A stretch of 64,000 nucleotides of DNA from Hyphomonas pacifica (lineage in GTDB: Bacteria > Pseudomonadota > Alphaproteobacteria > Caulobacterales > Hyphomonadaceae): contig NZ_AWFA01000012.1 of assembly GCF_000682675.1 (NCBI RefSeq), forward strand, positions 1 through 64,000, read 5' to 3'. The translations under genes and the position numbers were made by a program. The notes under the pieces are model-generated. The model had not been told where the DNA came from, made no database searches, and saw nothing but the letters and a program-made list of their open reading frames with translations. Of this stretch, positions 63,418-64,000 are shown piece after piece (within the stretch, counting starts at the first letter, position 1; each line of letters begins with the position of its first letter).

Positions 63418-64000
63418 ATGAAAGTGACTCCGCTTTTAAGTCTCGGACTGTCTGCCGTGCTGGGGATCGGTGCAGTCCTTCTGGGGCGGTATTATATGAC
63501 CGCTGACAATAATGACGCCGACGCGCAGCCGCAAATGGCTGCCGTCGAGATGGCAAGTGTGCTGGTTGCTGCTTCTGCAATTGAGCCGGGTGAGGAAGTG
63601 ACGAGTGCGCAGGTGCGTAGCGTCGAGTGGCCAACCAACGCTTTGCCGGAAGGTGTTTTGCGAGGCGCCGCAGATCTGGAAACCGTCCGTTATGCGCGAG
63701 GGCTGATCCTGCCGGGTGAGCCGATCATGGCAGCCAAGCTGGATGAGGCGAGCAACCTTCTCACGCTGGCCGCAGCCATAGAGCCGGGCATGCGTGCCGT
63801 AGCAATCACGGTACGGAGTGACACGGGCGTTGCCGGGTTTGTGCTACCGGGAGACCGCGTCGACGTGAACGAGTTTATTGAAAAAGAGCCTGGTAATACG
63901 GCCACTTATCAGGATGGCGATCAGGTGCGTGTTTCAGGCAAGATGATCGCGCGGCCTGTGCTGCGCAATGTCAAAGTGCTGGCTATAGACCAGACATTTG
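63418..64000 (+). CDS. cpaB: Flp/Tad pilus assembly protein CpaB, 5' part (runs off the window)
   Basis: The first 194 residues are visible. An N-terminal hydrophobic segment (about 4-24, LLSLGLSAVLGIGAVLLGRY) acts as anchor or signal. It is followed by a SAF-like domain (VLVAASAIEPGEEVTSAQV) and the RcpC/CpaB core RAVAITVRSDTGVAGFVLPG with GDRVDV. CpaB is a periplasmic component of the Tad-type pilus machine used for attachment. GAGGG nine bases before the ATG supports the start. The rest of the cpa/tad locus should follow beyond 64000. Confidence 0.92.
   Translation, partial: MKVTPLLSLGLSAVLGIGAVLLGRYYMTADNNDADAQPQMAAVEMASVLVAASAIEPGEEVTSAQVRSVEWPTNALPEGVLRGAADLETVRYARGLILPGEPIMAAKLDEASNLLTLAAAIEPGMRAVAITVRSDTGVAGFVLPGDRVDVNEFIEKEPGNTATYQDGDQVRVSGKMIARPVLRNVKVLAIDQTF

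Overview
The window comes from an alphaproteobacterial chromosome. The evidence is the three-gene proton-translocating transhydrogenase (pntAA-pntAB-pntB), a folP-folB-folK cluster, a Flp/Tad pilus gene (cpaB) and the general codon and GC character. A marine Hyphomonadaceae-type organism would fit, but the genus is a guess.

Positions 1 to about 55,314 are one large accessory block: a hybrid polyketide/non-ribosomal peptide cluster bounded by a 52-bp near-perfect direct repeat (1-52 and 55263-55314, one mismatch). It has two divergent arms that start around 40136-40416. The minus-strand arm runs Sfp-type phosphopantetheinyl transferase, Wzx/MATE-like flippase, type II thioesterase, then six PKS genes of exactly one module each, with an EamA-type transporter between the fifth and sixth. 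From the first PKS gene onward, every gene overlaps the next by an ATGA. In transcription order I call the modules M1 (32176-36690, KS-AT-KR-ACP), M2 (25778-32179, KS-AT-DH-ER-KR-ACP), M3 (21426-25781, KS-AT-MT-ACP), M4 (13897-21429, KS-AT-DH-MT-ER-KR-ACP), M5 (7313-13900, KS-AT-DH-MT-KR-ACP) and M6 (109-6450, KS-AT-DH-ER-KR-ACP). The plus-strand arm is a glycine-type NRPS (40417-45384), a PKS module M7 (45377-49930), a second NRPS (49927-53223) and two unusual alpha/beta hydrolases (53220-54940), all overlapping.

Protein ends give a reading of how the two arms connect. M1-M5 end in an acidic 'LS-E-E-L' type helix and M2-M6 begin with a helical N-terminus, the usual PKS docking arrangement. 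M6 instead ends in a short acidic tail (EEEWEEGVI), and so does M7 (DREEFVI). The two NRPS proteins each start with a TubC-type beta-hairpin docking domain. The inferred chain order is M1, M2, M3, M4, M5, M6, NRPS1 (Gly), M7, NRPS2. The product would be a branched, C-methylated polyketide acyl chain amidated to glycine, extended by two carbons to a statine-like gamma-amino-beta-hydroxy acid, then joined to a second amino acid of unknown identity. No loading module, no integrated thioesterase, no MbtH protein and no transcriptional regulator are visible.

From 55,372 onward the window is ordinary chromosome: folP-folB-folK (plus), the pnt operon (minus, converging on folK with overlapping stop codons), a short-chain dehydrogenase, a small single-span membrane protein, galU, a threonine/serine dehydratase and the start of cpaB, which runs off the window end.
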